A DNA stretch of 10,474 nt from an uncultured Clostridia bacterium (GCA_934277845.1 CAKQVV010000054.1:1-10474), one strand, 5' to 3'. Shown: positions 1 to 8,120, numbered from the stretch's first letter. Notes: generated by a model not told the origin, from the letters alone. Made by a program: numbers and translations.

Positions 1-3000
1 GAATCGTAAGCGTACTCCACTCCGCTGTCGGTTTGGCACAGGGTACACTTGCCGTCAGCACCGTAAGTATGCTTGGGTCCGGTCTTGATTTCGCCGTCCT
101 CTTCGCACCAGGTAAGGCAATCGGTGCCGTTGCCGAGGCAATAAATATCTTTTATCAGCGCGTTATTACCGTTAAGCGTCGGGGCAGAATTACCGTTTAT
201 ATACATATTGGCAATCAGCCTTACCTTGTTTTCCGTGGAAACGAACTGTTGAGTTTCGGCATTATAGCCGTTTCCTACGATAACCGTCTTTAACCCGAAG
301 CAATTCAGGAAGTTGTTGTTGGATTCAACCGAGCCGTCGGGGCGTTTCGCGTTGCCGCTCTCGTCCCTATTCGCGTAGGAAATATAAGTCACTCCGCGCA
401 TATCGACGTATTCGAGGTTGTAGCAGCCCTTGAACGTGTTGCCGCCGAGGTCGTTGATGTACGGCATGACGACTTTTTTAACGTTCGTATTGTCTTCGAA
501 CGCGTTCGCTTCGATGTAAGTAACGGGCTTACCGTACCATTCTTTCTGAATCTCGACCGTGCCGGTAAACCCTACATAGCCGCCGACATAGTAACCTGTA
601 ACGTTGCCCGTGCTGTCTTTGACGGGCTTGTAAATAACGTCCTTGTTGTTTTTGTCACCGCAGACGGTACAAACATCGTTGCCGTCGAACTCGTGCTTAA
701 ATTTGCTTTGCACGATTTCACCGTCGTCGTACATCCACATAAGACAACTGTCGAGCGTTCTGTCATTATCGTAGTAATAAATACTGCCCGTCATGAGATT
801 GTTGGAACCAAACGCGGTTATAAGCATCTTGCTGTCGACGTACTCTGCCGTGGAGTAAAGCACCGTGTACGGCGTGGGCTCGATTTTCTTTCCCTTGTTC
901 TTCGGATCGTCGATTTGCTGACCTTTGAACTGACCGCAATTTATCTTCACCTTGGGATTGACAATCGCTTTTTTGAGTTTGTAGCAGTTGAGGAAGTTGT
1001 TGTCCGTGTGCGCCGGATTCTCATCGGAATAAATCCCGTTCGTTATCTTCTTGTACCTCAAATCTACCACTCCCGGAAGTTCGACGTGTTCGAGATTTCC
1101 GCAACCCTTGAACGCAAGCCCGTCGAGACGCGTGACGCTGGATGGAAGCACGACTTTTTTAACGAACCCGTTGTCGGCGAACGCGGAGTTTTTGACAAAC
1201 GATACGGGGTGTACTCCGTTTACGCCGTCGTCGTAACTGTCCAGAATAACCACCTCGGGTTCGGCAAGGTTTCTGTTGTCCCCGACGTAGTACGCACCCA
1301 CGCTGCCGTCGGCGTTTACGAACGTTGGGTCATAGCCGTATACCACGCCGTAATCGTTTCTCGCGCCGCACTTACGGCAAAAACCCTTGCCGTTGAACTC
1401 GTGTTTACCGCCGCTGATAACCGTTACTCCGTCGTCGGCGTAGCGCCACTTGAAGCACGTTTCTGTCGTAGCTTTGTCGTCGTAAGTAAACACGTCGCCG
1501 GTGAGGAGCTTGTTGTTTCCGTAGCCGACGTCGCCGCTTATCGGATAACTTGCCGCGTCGCAAACGCGCGTAACGTATTTGCCTTCGACGTAAATATCGG
1601 TCTTGCTTTCCGCCTTGTCGGGAGTATTGGTCCAGCGCATGAACGCCGCACCGCGATTTTCAAAACCCATAGGCACTATCACCGTGGTAAGATTGTAGCA
1701 GTCGCGGAAATTCCAGTGCGCATAACTGCTTTCGGCTACCGCAGGCAGCGTGTACACGCCGGGCATCGACACCAGTTCGAGATTTTCGCATCCCTCGAAT
1801 ACCGAGCCGCGCAACGGACTTGATGTTCCGCCCATGCCATCCACGTCGTTCAGACTCTTACCGTTACTGCGAACGAACGCCGGGTCTTTGTCCTCGAACT
1901 CCGTCATGCTCTTCGGCAGGAACGCGCGCACTATGATTTTGTTGTTCTTGAACGCGCCGAATGCTATGTATTTAACGGGTTTTTCGCCGTGTTCGGGCGT
2001 GCCGTCGTTGTATTTCGCGAGAATATAGAGGTCTGCGGAATCGTAGCCGCCGTCCACGCCTGCCACAAAGTAGCATTCGTTATGCTCGTCGTACTTGTAA
2101 TTGACTTTCTTTGTTCTCTGAAAGCCGCAGACGAGGCAAGCACCGGTGCCGTGCGGAGTTTCTTTGCTGGTATAAATATGATCGTCGAGGCGATTTTCGT
2201 CGGTATACTTTTTGCCGCAGGTCGCGCACTCGAAGTCCGATACGCCCGCCTGCACACAGGTATGCTCGGTCTTTATTTCTTCGACGTAATCGTGCTTAAA
2301 GTCGAGCGTCGCAACCGAGCCGTCGATATGCTCGTAGTCGTCCGCAGCCGCGACCGCGCGAACGGAGAATACTGCTTTGTCGCCGAATTCAAGTCCGTCG
2401 GTCACGCCCGAAACGTCGTACGAGGTTTCGTTCACTATCGTTTCCGCGCCGCCGTTTACGGTAACCGCATAACCTGCCGCGCCCTCGACCGTTTGCCATA
2501 TAAGTGTCGCGCAATTATTGACGATAAGTACGGGTTTCCCGAGGATTTTTGCCGTACTGTTTACCGCCTTTACGTTGCATTTCGCGCTTATATCGCCCGC
2601 CTTTGCGGTAATTACGTAACTGCCGGCTTCGGCGATCGTCACCGTGATTTCGTTCTTGCCGCTCTCGACGATAATAACGCCCTCGGTTTTGTCTACGGCG
2701 AATTCGATTTTTTCGCCCGTGACCGCGCCGTTTCTGATCGCTTCGGCTTTGATCGTGATATCGCCTCCCGCTACGACGTTGCGGTTATCTGACCCAAGGC
2801 GGATATAATTTTCTTGCTTTATGACGTTCACGCGGCAGGTAACGGTGCTCTCGCCGGCGGTCACGTCGATAAACGCGACGCCGTCGGAAATACCGGTAAG
2901 CACGCCGTCCGAGGTCACTTTCGCGACGTTTTCGTCGCTGCTGGAGAAGGTGAACGCCGCCGCGCCGCTCGGCTCGAATTTGTACGTTCCGCCGACGTAA

Positions 3001-3131
3001 ACGGTGACTTCGCTGTCCGCAAGCAGAACGCTGTCGGGTACTGTCGGTTTTTCGGGGGTTTTACCGCCCGAGCACGCCGCCATCGCCACGCAGCACAAAG
3101 CGGTGAGAACGATTATCCAGAATTTTTTCAT
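1..3131 (-). CDS. Giant BspA-type leucine-rich-repeat lipoprotein with Ig/FN3-like and CxxC modules (C-terminus outside window)
   Basis: The frame is open for 1043 codons from ATG at 3129-3131 to the left edge, with no stop seen, so the protein is longer than this. It starts MKKFWIIVLTALCCVAMAAC; the lipobox-like MAAC predicts lipidation of Cys20. After a short linker come a Big_2-like domain (about 30-105, with SSSDENVAKVTSDGVLTGIS), a second Ig-like domain (about 107-188) and an FN3-like domain (about 190-275). Next are two CxxC knuckles (302-305, 332-335) and then at least three modules of leucine-rich repeats of the BspA kind, with lines such as VFEGCENLELVSMPGV, AFKGCGNLEHVELPGV and TFKGCYNLEYVDMRGV, each module ending in another CxxC (585-588, 821-824, 1029-1032). 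AGGAGG lies four bases before the start, 10 bases after the upstream stop. BspA relatives are surface adhesins; adhesion is therefore the likely role, with the target unknown. Confidence 0.88.
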   Translation of the reverse strand, partial: MKKFWIIVLTALCCVAMAACSGGKTPEKPTVPDSVLLADSEVTVYVGGTYKFEPSGAAAFTFSSSDENVAKVTSDGVLTGISDGVAFIDVTAGESTVTCRVNVIKQENYIRLGSDNRNVVAGGDITIKAEAIRNGAVTGEKIEFAVDKTEGVIIVESGKNEITVTIAEAGSYVITAKAGDISAKCNVKAVNSTAKILGKPVLIVNNCATLIWQTVEGAAGYAVTVNGGAETIVNETSYDVSGVTDGLEFGDKAVFSVRAVAAADDYEHIDGSVATLDFKHDYVEEIKTEHTCVQAGVSDFECATCGKKYTDENRLDDHIYTSKETPHGTGACLVCGFQRTKKVNYKYDEHNECYFVAGVDGGYDSADLYILAKYNDGTPEHGEKPVKYIAFGAFKNNKIIVRAFLPKSMTEFEDKDPAFVRSNGKSLNDVDGMGGTSSPLRGSVFEGCENLELVSMPGVYTLPAVAESSYAHWNFRDCYNLTTVIVPMGFENRGAAFMRWTNTPDKAESKTDIYVEGKYVTRVCDAASYPISGDVGYGNNKLLTGDVFTYDDKATTETCFKWRYADDGVTVISGGKHEFNGKGFCRKCGARNDYGVVYGYDPTFVNADGSVGAYYVGDNRNLAEPEVVILDSYDDGVNGVHPVSFVKNSAFADNGFVKKVVLPSSVTRLDGLAFKGCGNLEHVELPGVVDLRYKKITNGIYSDENPAHTDNNFLNCYKLKKAIVNPKVKINCGQFKGQQIDDPKNKGKKIEPTPYTVLYSTAEYVDSKMLITAFGSNNLMTGSIYYYDNDRTLDSCLMWMYDDGEIVQSKFKHEFDGNDVCTVCGDKNNKDVIYKPVKDSTGNVTGYYVGGYVGFTGTVEIQKEWYGKPVTYIEANAFEDNTNVKKVVMPYINDLGGNTFKGCYNLEYVDMRGVTYISYANRDESGNAKRPDGSVESNNNFLNCFGLKTVIVGNGYNAETQQFVSTENKVRLIANMYINGNSAPTLNGNNALIKDIYCLGNGTDCLTWCEEDGEIKTGPKHTYGADGKCTLCQTDSGVEYAYD
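36..659 (-). repeat. LRR + CxxC module 3 of the giant lipoprotein
   Basis: This unit covers residues 825-1032 and ends at CLTC. It has AFEDNTNVKKVVMPYI, TFKGCYNLEYVDMRGV (Cys903), FLNCFGLKTVIV (Cys944), a line around GNSAPTLNGNNALIKDIYCLG, then DCLTWCEEDGEI and KHTYGADGKC. It is the shortest of the three. The text continues with SGVEYAYD toward the left edge in the way the earlier modules restart, so a fourth module is likely beyond the window. Confidence 0.78.
660..1367 (-). repeat. LRR + CxxC module 2 of the giant lipoprotein
   Basis: This unit covers residues 589-824 and ends at CTVCG. It holds AFADNGFVKKVVLPSSV, AFKGCGNLEHVELPGV (Cys677), FLNCYKLKKAIV (Cys716), a line around FGSNNLMTGSIYYYDNDR, and the linker SCLMWMYDDGEI followed by KHEFDGNDVC. 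It is the closest match to module 3. At the DNA level related stretches such as GTAGCAGTTGAGGAAGTTGTTG (982 onward) and CAATTCAGGAAGTTGTTGTTG (301 onward) still show similarity. Confidence 0.8.
1368..2138 (-). repeat. LRR + CxxC module 1 of the giant lipoprotein
   Basis: This unit covers residues 332-588, from CLVCG to CRKCG. Inside it are an AFKNN...AFLP line, FEGCENLELVSMPGV (Cys448), and FRDCYNLTTVIVP (Cys478), followed by a line around YPISGDVGYGNNKLLTGDVF and the linker TTETCFKWRYADDG. The same order recurs in the next two units, with the FxGCxNLExV cysteines spaced 229 and 226 residues apart, so these are internal duplications. Module 1 carries extra residues between its first and second LRR lines and is the longest. 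Confidence 0.8.
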
Positions 3132-3141
3132 ACGCCCTCCT

Positions 3142-3753
3142 CTATTCGGTCAAGCCGTCCGATACCGTTACGGTAACGGAAACGGACGCGCCTCCGTACT
3201 CGGCTTTTACGGTATAAGCACCCGCCTGCACGAAAGTAATTCTCGCGGTATTGCCGTCCGCCGCGATCGTGTAGCCGGCGGGACTGACGGAGAAATTCGC
3301 GACCAGCGCGGACTTTTCGCCGTTTTTCGTAACCGTCGCGTTGAATTCGAGCGCGGTGCCCGTCAGCGCTTCGATCTCGCCGCTACGGTCGAGCAAAACC
3401 GCATAAACGCTTTTCGTTACCGTGACTTTGCAGATCTTGCTCGCGCCCGCTACGCCCTCGGCGCTCGCCGTGACGTAAGCCGTGCCGGTCGTAACCGCGG
3501 TGATCGTACCGTCCGCCGCAACCGTCGCTACGCTCGGGTCGGAACTGACGAAAACGATAGTTTTGTCGCCGTAACGGCACTCGAGTTTTTCACTCTCGCC
3601 CACTTCGAGCGAGATAGCGGTCTTGCCGATATTGAAACTGTACTCCGTAGTCGAGTCGTCGGCACCCTTTTTCGAACAAGCGGACAACGCAAACGCGCAA
3701 GTAAGCGCAACAACCGCGACTATAAAACCGATAATTCTTTTCGTCTTAGCCAT
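3142..3753 (-). CDS. Small lipoprotein of two bacterial Ig-like domains (Big_2-like)
   Basis: This 203-residue protein has a lipoprotein signal peptide with lipobox LSAC, placing the lipidated residue at Cys26. Residues about 45-113 form a Big_2-type domain: the run SSDPSVATVAADGTITAVTT (70-89) followed by GTAYVTASAEG is the standard signature of that family. Residues about 114-198 look like a second Ig-like domain, ending in AGAYTVKAEYGGASVSVTVTV in pattern. There is no enzymatic motif and no further anchor. Its ATG overlaps the stop of the DUF4838 gene by eight bases (ATGGCTAA), and a GGAG lies 10 bases upstream inside that gene, which points to translational coupling and roughly matched output. 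A membrane-held spacer, adhesin or accessory subunit for the DUF4838 protein is plausible, but its partner and ligand are not visible in the sequence. Confidence 0.87.
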   Translation of the reverse strand: MAKTKRIIGFIVAVVALTCAFALSACSKKGADDSTTEYSFNIGKTAISLEVGESEKLECRYGDKTIVFVSSDPSVATVAADGTITAVTTGTAYVTASAEGVAGASKICKVTVTKSVYAVLLDRSGEIEALTGTALEFNATVTKNGEKSALVANFSVSPAGYTIAADGNTARITFVQAGAYTVKAEYGGASVSVTVTVSDGLTE

Positions 3754-6079
3754 TTTGAGTTTTCTCCGCGCTGTTATAAGCGTTATATTTCTCTCTGCCG
3801 TACATTACGAGGGCTTTGAGTTCTTCAAGTTCGTCGCTGCTAAGGTACGCCGAATAAGTCGTGTACTCGTTGTCCTTGAGAAGGAAATACTCTCTGAAAA
3901 TTCTCTCCTTGTACACGTCTTTTTGATTCGACGAGCCGAGATCGACCGCGTAGTCCGCTTTTTCGAGATAACTTGCGAGTTGGAGCATCTGCGGGCGCGT
4001 CCAGTAGTCCGCACTCATGATGCGGCTGTAGTAAATGTCCTGATCCTCGGTTTCGGCGAGCGTGTAGATTCTCTCGAAGTTCTCCATTACCGCGTCGAAG
4101 TACTGCTTTACGCCCTCCGCTCCGTCGCCGTAGTAATGCTCGATAAACTCGTCGATAAGGTCCTGCGTGTCATAAGCCGAGTTCCATGCGAGTTTGCTGC
4201 GGACGTACGCGCGCATCGACGACATCGGAGAAATTCCGTTCTGAGCGCAAGCCTGTTCGAAGTAGTACTTAAGCCCCAGTTTCTCGTAGAATCTTATCGA
4301 ATCGCCTATATGCGACCAGTTGTTGAAGTGGTACTTGAACGCCTGGAAGTTGGTGCCGTAGGAGTACATCATCATGTTGTCGGTAAGCGAAGCCCACGCC
4401 TTCATTTCCTCGGCGATGGTCGCGTTCTTTTCGCAGGTTCCGGTTTCGTCGGTGATGGGATGCGTGTAGCACGCTTCGATAGGCGTGTACATGATGCCGA
4501 TTCTGACTTGTCCGTCGTTTTTCGGTACGACGTCCGCATGAACCGGAACGTAATTGCCGTCCACGAGTTTTACGGGCGGTTCACGGAACGCATAGTACGC
4601 GAACGCTACCAGCGTGATCTGCTTGTCAATGTCGTTCGCTTTCATGTACTCTTCGAGTTTGTTCGCGAGTTTGTTCATGAAAACCATCTGTACGCCCGCG
4701 GCGTTTCCGTAGGTTTTTACGGCGGCCTTGCAGTCCTCGCAGTCGCACGAGCCTTTGCCGTCGGTGATGCCTACCATGAGGTACGGACCGGTAGCGGTGT
4801 TAAGGTACTTGTTTTCCAGCGTTTTAGCCGCCAGTTCCAGCGTTTCTTCCTTTGTGTAGCACGCCTGATTGTTGTTCCACAGTCTTATGGACTTGACGTT
4901 CTTCTGCCACTCGGAGCCGACGTGATAAGTGCCGCTCTCGTAAGCCGCGTTCCAGCCCCTGACGTAATCTTCGTAGCCCTCTGCACCTTCTTTTATATCA
5001 ACCTTGTCCTTGGTTCCCTTTGACGAAGCGAACAGCGTGGTGGCACCCTTGTCGAAACCTTTCATAAAGTACACGTTGGACAGCGGCTTGCCGTTCTCGT
5101 CGGTCACGAGGATATAGTTGCCTTTCTCGTCGGTTTCGTAGACGAACTTGCCGTTCTCGTCGAGTACCGGATCGCCGTTTTCGGTCTTTTTGACGTACTG
5201 CGGCATAACCGTATCGTTCTCGCGAACGTAACCGTAGTCGCTAATGAGCATATCGAGATACGGCGCGAGTTTTTTATCGTATTCTTCTTTCTGGGCGGCG
5301 GTAACGCGCGGCTGGTCATAATCGGCGGTGATGAGGAAGTTGGTGGTATGGCACCAAAGTCCGTTGTAGAGGTTGCCGTTAAGATCGTAACCGCCGTTCT
5401 TGGAAGCGTATATAAGCATTCTCGAGGCTTCCTTGACCTTGCTCTCCCCCGACAATTCGCCGTCCTCGGCGGTGGTAAGCCCCAGCGACGGAACGTGCTT
5501 GTAGTCGAAGTTCTTGAGTTTCAGCGACTTAAAATAGTCAACTTTCACACAGTCGTACGCGTACGCTTCATAGCCGATCTGATAGTGCAAAAACCTGTAA
5601 ACCGCAAACAGCGTGCCGTGGTCGGTAGCTCCCGTGACATACACGCAGTTGCCCTGCGTTTTCACGATAACGCCGTTCTCGCCGAGTTCGGCATAGTCGG
5701 CTTTTATATCGGTTTCGGCGGCGAGAAGTTTGGTTGCGCCCACGGAAATATAACGGGCGTTATTACCGTGCGAAACTTCTTCGTCGGTAAAGATCGGAAG
5801 TTTTACGGTCGTGGACTGCTCGATAAAGTCGCGGAGTTCTTCGGCTGCGTACTTTTCCGTTCTCGATGCGTCCGCGCCGACCACGATCTTATAGTCGGAC
5901 TTGCCGTTCTCCGCGAGATACACGTCGGTATCGTCGAACGCGATCGGCTCGTTGCCTATCGTTTTTGCCTCTTCGGTCTTATCGGTATCGGGATCGGGCT
6001 TTTTGGCGCAAGCGGAAAGCGCGCCGAAAACCGTGACAATACACATCAGGAAAATGATCGCTCTTTTTATTCCTTTCAT
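3746..6079 (-). CDS. DUF4838-domain lipoprotein with glycosidase-like N-terminal domain
   Basis: This 777-residue protein carries a lipoprotein signal peptide with lipobox LSAC, so Cys24 should be lipidated and the protein held outside the membrane. Residues about 50-190 resemble the small N-terminal domain found in front of GH20 and GH67 barrels (KIVVGADASRTEKYAAEELRD at 64-84 in pattern, ISVGATKLL, and GENGVIVK followed by YVTGATDHGTLFAVYRFL). The body (about 195-635) matches DUF4838: LWCHT at 241-245 and, most telling, DGKGSCDCEDCKA at 440-452 with cysteines 445, 447 and 450. The helical end contains DLIDEFIEHYYGDGAEGVKQYF, also usual in the family. An insert with 10-residue repeats occupies about 299-336. 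An AAGGAGG site eight bases upstream, overlapping the preceding stop, fixes the start. DUF4838 proteins recur in carbohydrate loci and are suspected glycosidases; I know of no proven activity to assign, and the substrate is unknown. Confidence 0.9.
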   Translation of the reverse strand: MKGIKRAIIFLMCIVTVFGALSACAKKPDPDTDKTEEAKTIGNEPIAFDDTDVYLAENGKSDYKIVVGADASRTEKYAAEELRDFIEQSTTVKLPIFTDEEVSHGNNARYISVGATKLLAAETDIKADYAELGENGVIVKTQGNCVYVTGATDHGTLFAVYRFLHYQIGYEAYAYDCVKVDYFKSLKLKNFDYKHVPSLGLTTAEDGELSGESKVKEASRMLIYASKNGGYDLNGNLYNGLWCHTTNFLITADYDQPRVTAAQKEEYDKKLAPYLDMLISDYGYVRENDTVMPQYVKKTENGDPVLDENGKFVYETDEKGNYILVTDENGKPLSNVYFMKGFDKGATTLFASSKGTKDKVDIKEGAEGYEDYVRGWNAAYESGTYHVGSEWQKNVKSIRLWNNNQACYTKEETLELAAKTLENKYLNTATGPYLMVGITDGKGSCDCEDCKAAVKTYGNAAGVQMVFMNKLANKLEEYMKANDIDKQITLVAFAYYAFREPPVKLVDGNYVPVHADVVPKNDGQVRIGIMYTPIEACYTHPITDETGTCEKNATIAEEMKAWASLTDNMMMYSYGTNFQAFKYHFNNWSHIGDSIRFYEKLGLKYYFEQACAQNGISPMSSMRAYVRSKLAWNSAYDTQDLIDEFIEHYYGDGAEGVKQYFDAVMENFERIYTLAETEDQDIYYSRIMSADYWTRPQMLQLASYLEKADYAVDLGSSNQKDVYKERIFREYFLLKDNEYTTYSAYLSSDELEELKALVMYGREKYNAYNSAEKTQNG
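5072..5185 (-). repeat. Tandem 10-residue repeats inside the DUF4838 gene
   Basis: Three in-frame 30-base units encode DENGKFVYET, DEKGNYILVT and DENGKPLSNV (residues 307-316, 317-326, 327-336), preceded by a degenerate unit TENGDPVL at 299-306. At the DNA level the plus-strand 16-mer CTTGCCGTTCTCGTCG occurs at 5087-5102 and again at 5147-5162, exactly two units apart, with a variant between. The unit lies in a polar, acidic stretch between the WCHT motif and the CDCEDC motif, so it is most easily read as a surface-loop insertion that grew by slippage. Confidence 0.85.
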
Positions 6080-6092
6080 TCTGTCGCCCTCC

Positions 6093-8120
6093 TTATTTGC
6101 AGATTACCGTGAATTCGACCACGGTGTAATTCTGATTAGCGTCGTAAGCGACGTATCTTATCTTGTACTCGCCCGCTTCGGTGAACTTGTAGATTTCGCC
6201 CACGAGTTCTTTGCGGAAATTGCCTTTAAGTACATAAACGTAACTGAGAATCTTGTCCGCGGCGGTATCGTTATCGGTGATCTCGGCTTTGGGGAGCGTG
6301 ATTTCCTCGCCGACCTTGACGGTCTTTTTCATGCCCTTAACCTTGACGACGGGCGATTCGAGATCGATGACGTCCACGCCGGAAACGAGTTTACGGACAT
6401 TGCCGGAGTAATCGCGCGCGGTGTATTCCACGCTGTATTCGCCGCTCTCGGTTACGTCGAGCGTATATCCGCCCTTCCCTTCGAACGCAATCGAGCCGTC
6501 GGGCTTACGCACGGTAAGCGTGACGGAAACGTTTTTATCGATAAGGTCGAACGCCTGCATTTCGGGAAGATAAACCTTGTGACCGAGGTTGGTAACGTAT
6601 ACCGAACGGAAGTCCGGGTTAGAAACGAAAGTCGGCGGCGTTTCGTCTTTTCTCCCGGTGGTAACGACGCTGGAGCCGATCTTGGTGAGCGAGAGGTAAA
6701 TATCCTTGACAACGCCGGTAAATTCAAACGAAACGTATACGTTGCCGCTGCTAAAACCAGCGAACTTCGTTCCGTCCGCATAGTTCTCGACCGTAGTCAA
6801 AGTCGATTTGTCGTTGCGATTGACGATCGACGCGGCAGACTCGTCATAGGACAGCCAAACCGAGCCGAGCGAAGTCAGTCTGTTGATTTCTATCCTGATC
6901 TTTTCCGCGGAGTTTTTGCTGTCGGTGACGACGAAGTACGCGTTCTTATAAGCCGCGAAGGCCGCAGTCGCGTTAATTTCGAGGTTGGCGTACTCTGCCG
7001 GTAACGCGCGTGCGAACGCCAAGGACGCGTTAAGCGGAGTTTTGTCCTCGTTCGCCGTAACGGCTACGGAATACGCGACGTTGTTCGTACTGTCCGCAAT
7101 GCAGTTTTTAAGGTCGAAATAGTTATCGAAAAGTCTGGCTTTCTCCGTCACGTTTTTATCCTTGACGACGATGTTGAATCCGCGTTTCACTACGCGCGTT
7201 TCGTCCAGCGGATTTACACACGAATACACGATCTCGTGTTCCCCGACCGCGAGGTTTTCGACTTTCATGGCCGAAGTCATGTCCGCGCCGTCGAAAGTCA
7301 CTTTAACGGGAACGTAGATCTTTTTGCCGCCGCGGTAGAAGATCGCGTCGGGAAGCGGAAGATCAAGCGTATCGCCCGAGATCGCGGAGCCGGGGAGCGA
7401 AACTTCGCCCATTACGGGATCGGTAGGATCTTCGATCGTTATATTTCTCGTGACGCTCTTTTCGTCGCCCGCGAAGTCGACTACGCCGTAAGTCACGGTA
7501 TACTCACTGCATTTTTCGGGTACGAAGTACGCGCCCGCGCTCGTAGTCGTCAGTTCGAGTCCGGTTTCGTCGCGAGTAAGGTTCATATAAGATGCAAGGT
7601 CGCCCGAGCCGCCCGAAAACTCGCCGAAAACCACGAAAACCGCCGAGCCGGTAGTGCCGTTCGTCGGTATGTTTTCCGTAGCGCCGTCGTAAGCTATATT
7701 GTCTTTATATTCGTCGACGGTGATTTTCAGGGTTTTTTCGGCGCTGGAGGCATTCTTGGTCGCGACGTAACGCAAAGTATACGAGCCCGCGGTCGCGGTT
7801 TCGAATCTTCCTTTTACCTGCGGCACGAGCGATCCGTCGGGATCGGTGACGGTGACGAGAACGTCGTCGACCGTTTGCCCGAGATTGTCGGTAGCGGTAT
7901 ACGCGAACACAGGGTAAGATTTGCCTGTCTTGCCGTGCGGAAGGTTCGCGCCGTCGTTTCTGCCGTCGTAGTCGCCGAAATCGATATCGATCGTGACGGC
8001 AGCAACGGGTTCTTCGTCGGCGTAAGTGCCGTAACCCGCGATCCCCGCGCATACCACTGCGAGCGCGAGCGTCAGCGCGAGTACGCAAATCGTTGTAAAA
8101 ATCGATTTTCTTTTCGTCAT
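6093..8120 (-). CDS. Secreted multi-domain Ig-like protein, probable glycan- or surface-binding
   Basis: This 675-residue protein has a Sec signal peptide (KRK at 3-5, hydrophobic core about 8-29, likely cleavage after YGTYA near 34). No lipobox, LPxTG motif or C-terminal membrane span is seen, so it is probably released or held by other contacts. The rest looks all-beta. I read Ig-like units near 38-137, 145-231, 233-322, 494-586 and 587-675, each closing with a variant of the pattern G-E-Y-x-[VI]-x-Y-x-A-x-D (SGEYSVEYTARD at 559-570, AGEYKIRYVAYD at 649-660, AGSYTLRYVA at 111-120). The central part (about 323-490) lacks this pattern and resembles a separate beta-sandwich, possibly a lectin or carbohydrate-binding fold. 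An AAGGAG site six bases upstream supports the start, 18 bases after the permease stop. It has no catalytic signature; a binding role beside a sugar importer is inference. Confidence 0.85.
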   Translation of the reverse strand: MTKRKSIFTTICVLALTLALAVVCAGIAGYGTYADEEPVAAVTIDIDFGDYDGRNDGANLPHGKTGKSYPVFAYTATDNLGQTVDDVLVTVTDPDGSLVPQVKGRFETATAGSYTLRYVATKNASSAEKTLKITVDEYKDNIAYDGATENIPTNGTTGSAVFVVFGEFSGGSGDLASYMNLTRDETGLELTTTSAGAYFVPEKCSEYTVTYGVVDFAGDEKSVTRNITIEDPTDPVMGEVSLPGSAISGDTLDLPLPDAIFYRGGKKIYVPVKVTFDGADMTSAMKVENLAVGEHEIVYSCVNPLDETRVVKRGFNIVVKDKNVTEKARLFDNYFDLKNCIADSTNNVAYSVAVTANEDKTPLNASLAFARALPAEYANLEINATAAFAAYKNAYFVVTDSKNSAEKIRIEINRLTSLGSVWLSYDESAASIVNRNDKSTLTTVENYADGTKFAGFSSGNVYVSFEFTGVVKDIYLSLTKIGSSVVTTGRKDETPPTFVSNPDFRSVYVTNLGHKVYLPEMQAFDLIDKNVSVTLTVRKPDGSIAFEGKGGYTLDVTESGEYSVEYTARDYSGNVRKLVSGVDVIDLESPVVKVKGMKKTVKVGEEITLPKAEITDNDTAADKILSYVYVLKGNFRKELVGEIYKFTEAGEYKIRYVAYDANQNYTVVEFTVICK

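Noticed and set aside
33..293. Plus-strand 86-codon frame near the left edge
   Set aside because: It is the exact complement, codon for codon, of the minus-strand LRR lipoprotein, whose repeats continue through the region.
1..2138. CRISPR array or transposon-type repeat in the left third
   Set aside because: The repeats are about 630-770 bases, diverged, in frame and explained by protein module duplication; no short direct repeats with spacers and no transposase were seen.
302..2235. CxxC pairs as rubredoxin or DNA-binding zinc fingers
   Set aside because: The protein has a lipoprotein signal and LRR architecture, so it acts outside the cell; no electron-transfer or nucleic-acid-binding context is present.
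3623..5023. Long plus-strand open frame (466 codons) opposite the DUF4838 gene, and similar frames at 7236-8939, 693-1823, 5901-7004 and 1989-2792
   Set aside because: They lie antisense to well-supported genes, have compositions rich in Arg/Val/His/Phe without domain motifs, and arise because the real genes rarely use codons that are stops on the other strand.
6093..8120. LPxTG cell-wall anchor or C-terminal membrane tail on the Ig-repeat protein
   Set aside because: The C-terminus ends in an Ig strand (VVEFTVICK) with no sorting motif or hydrophobic tail.
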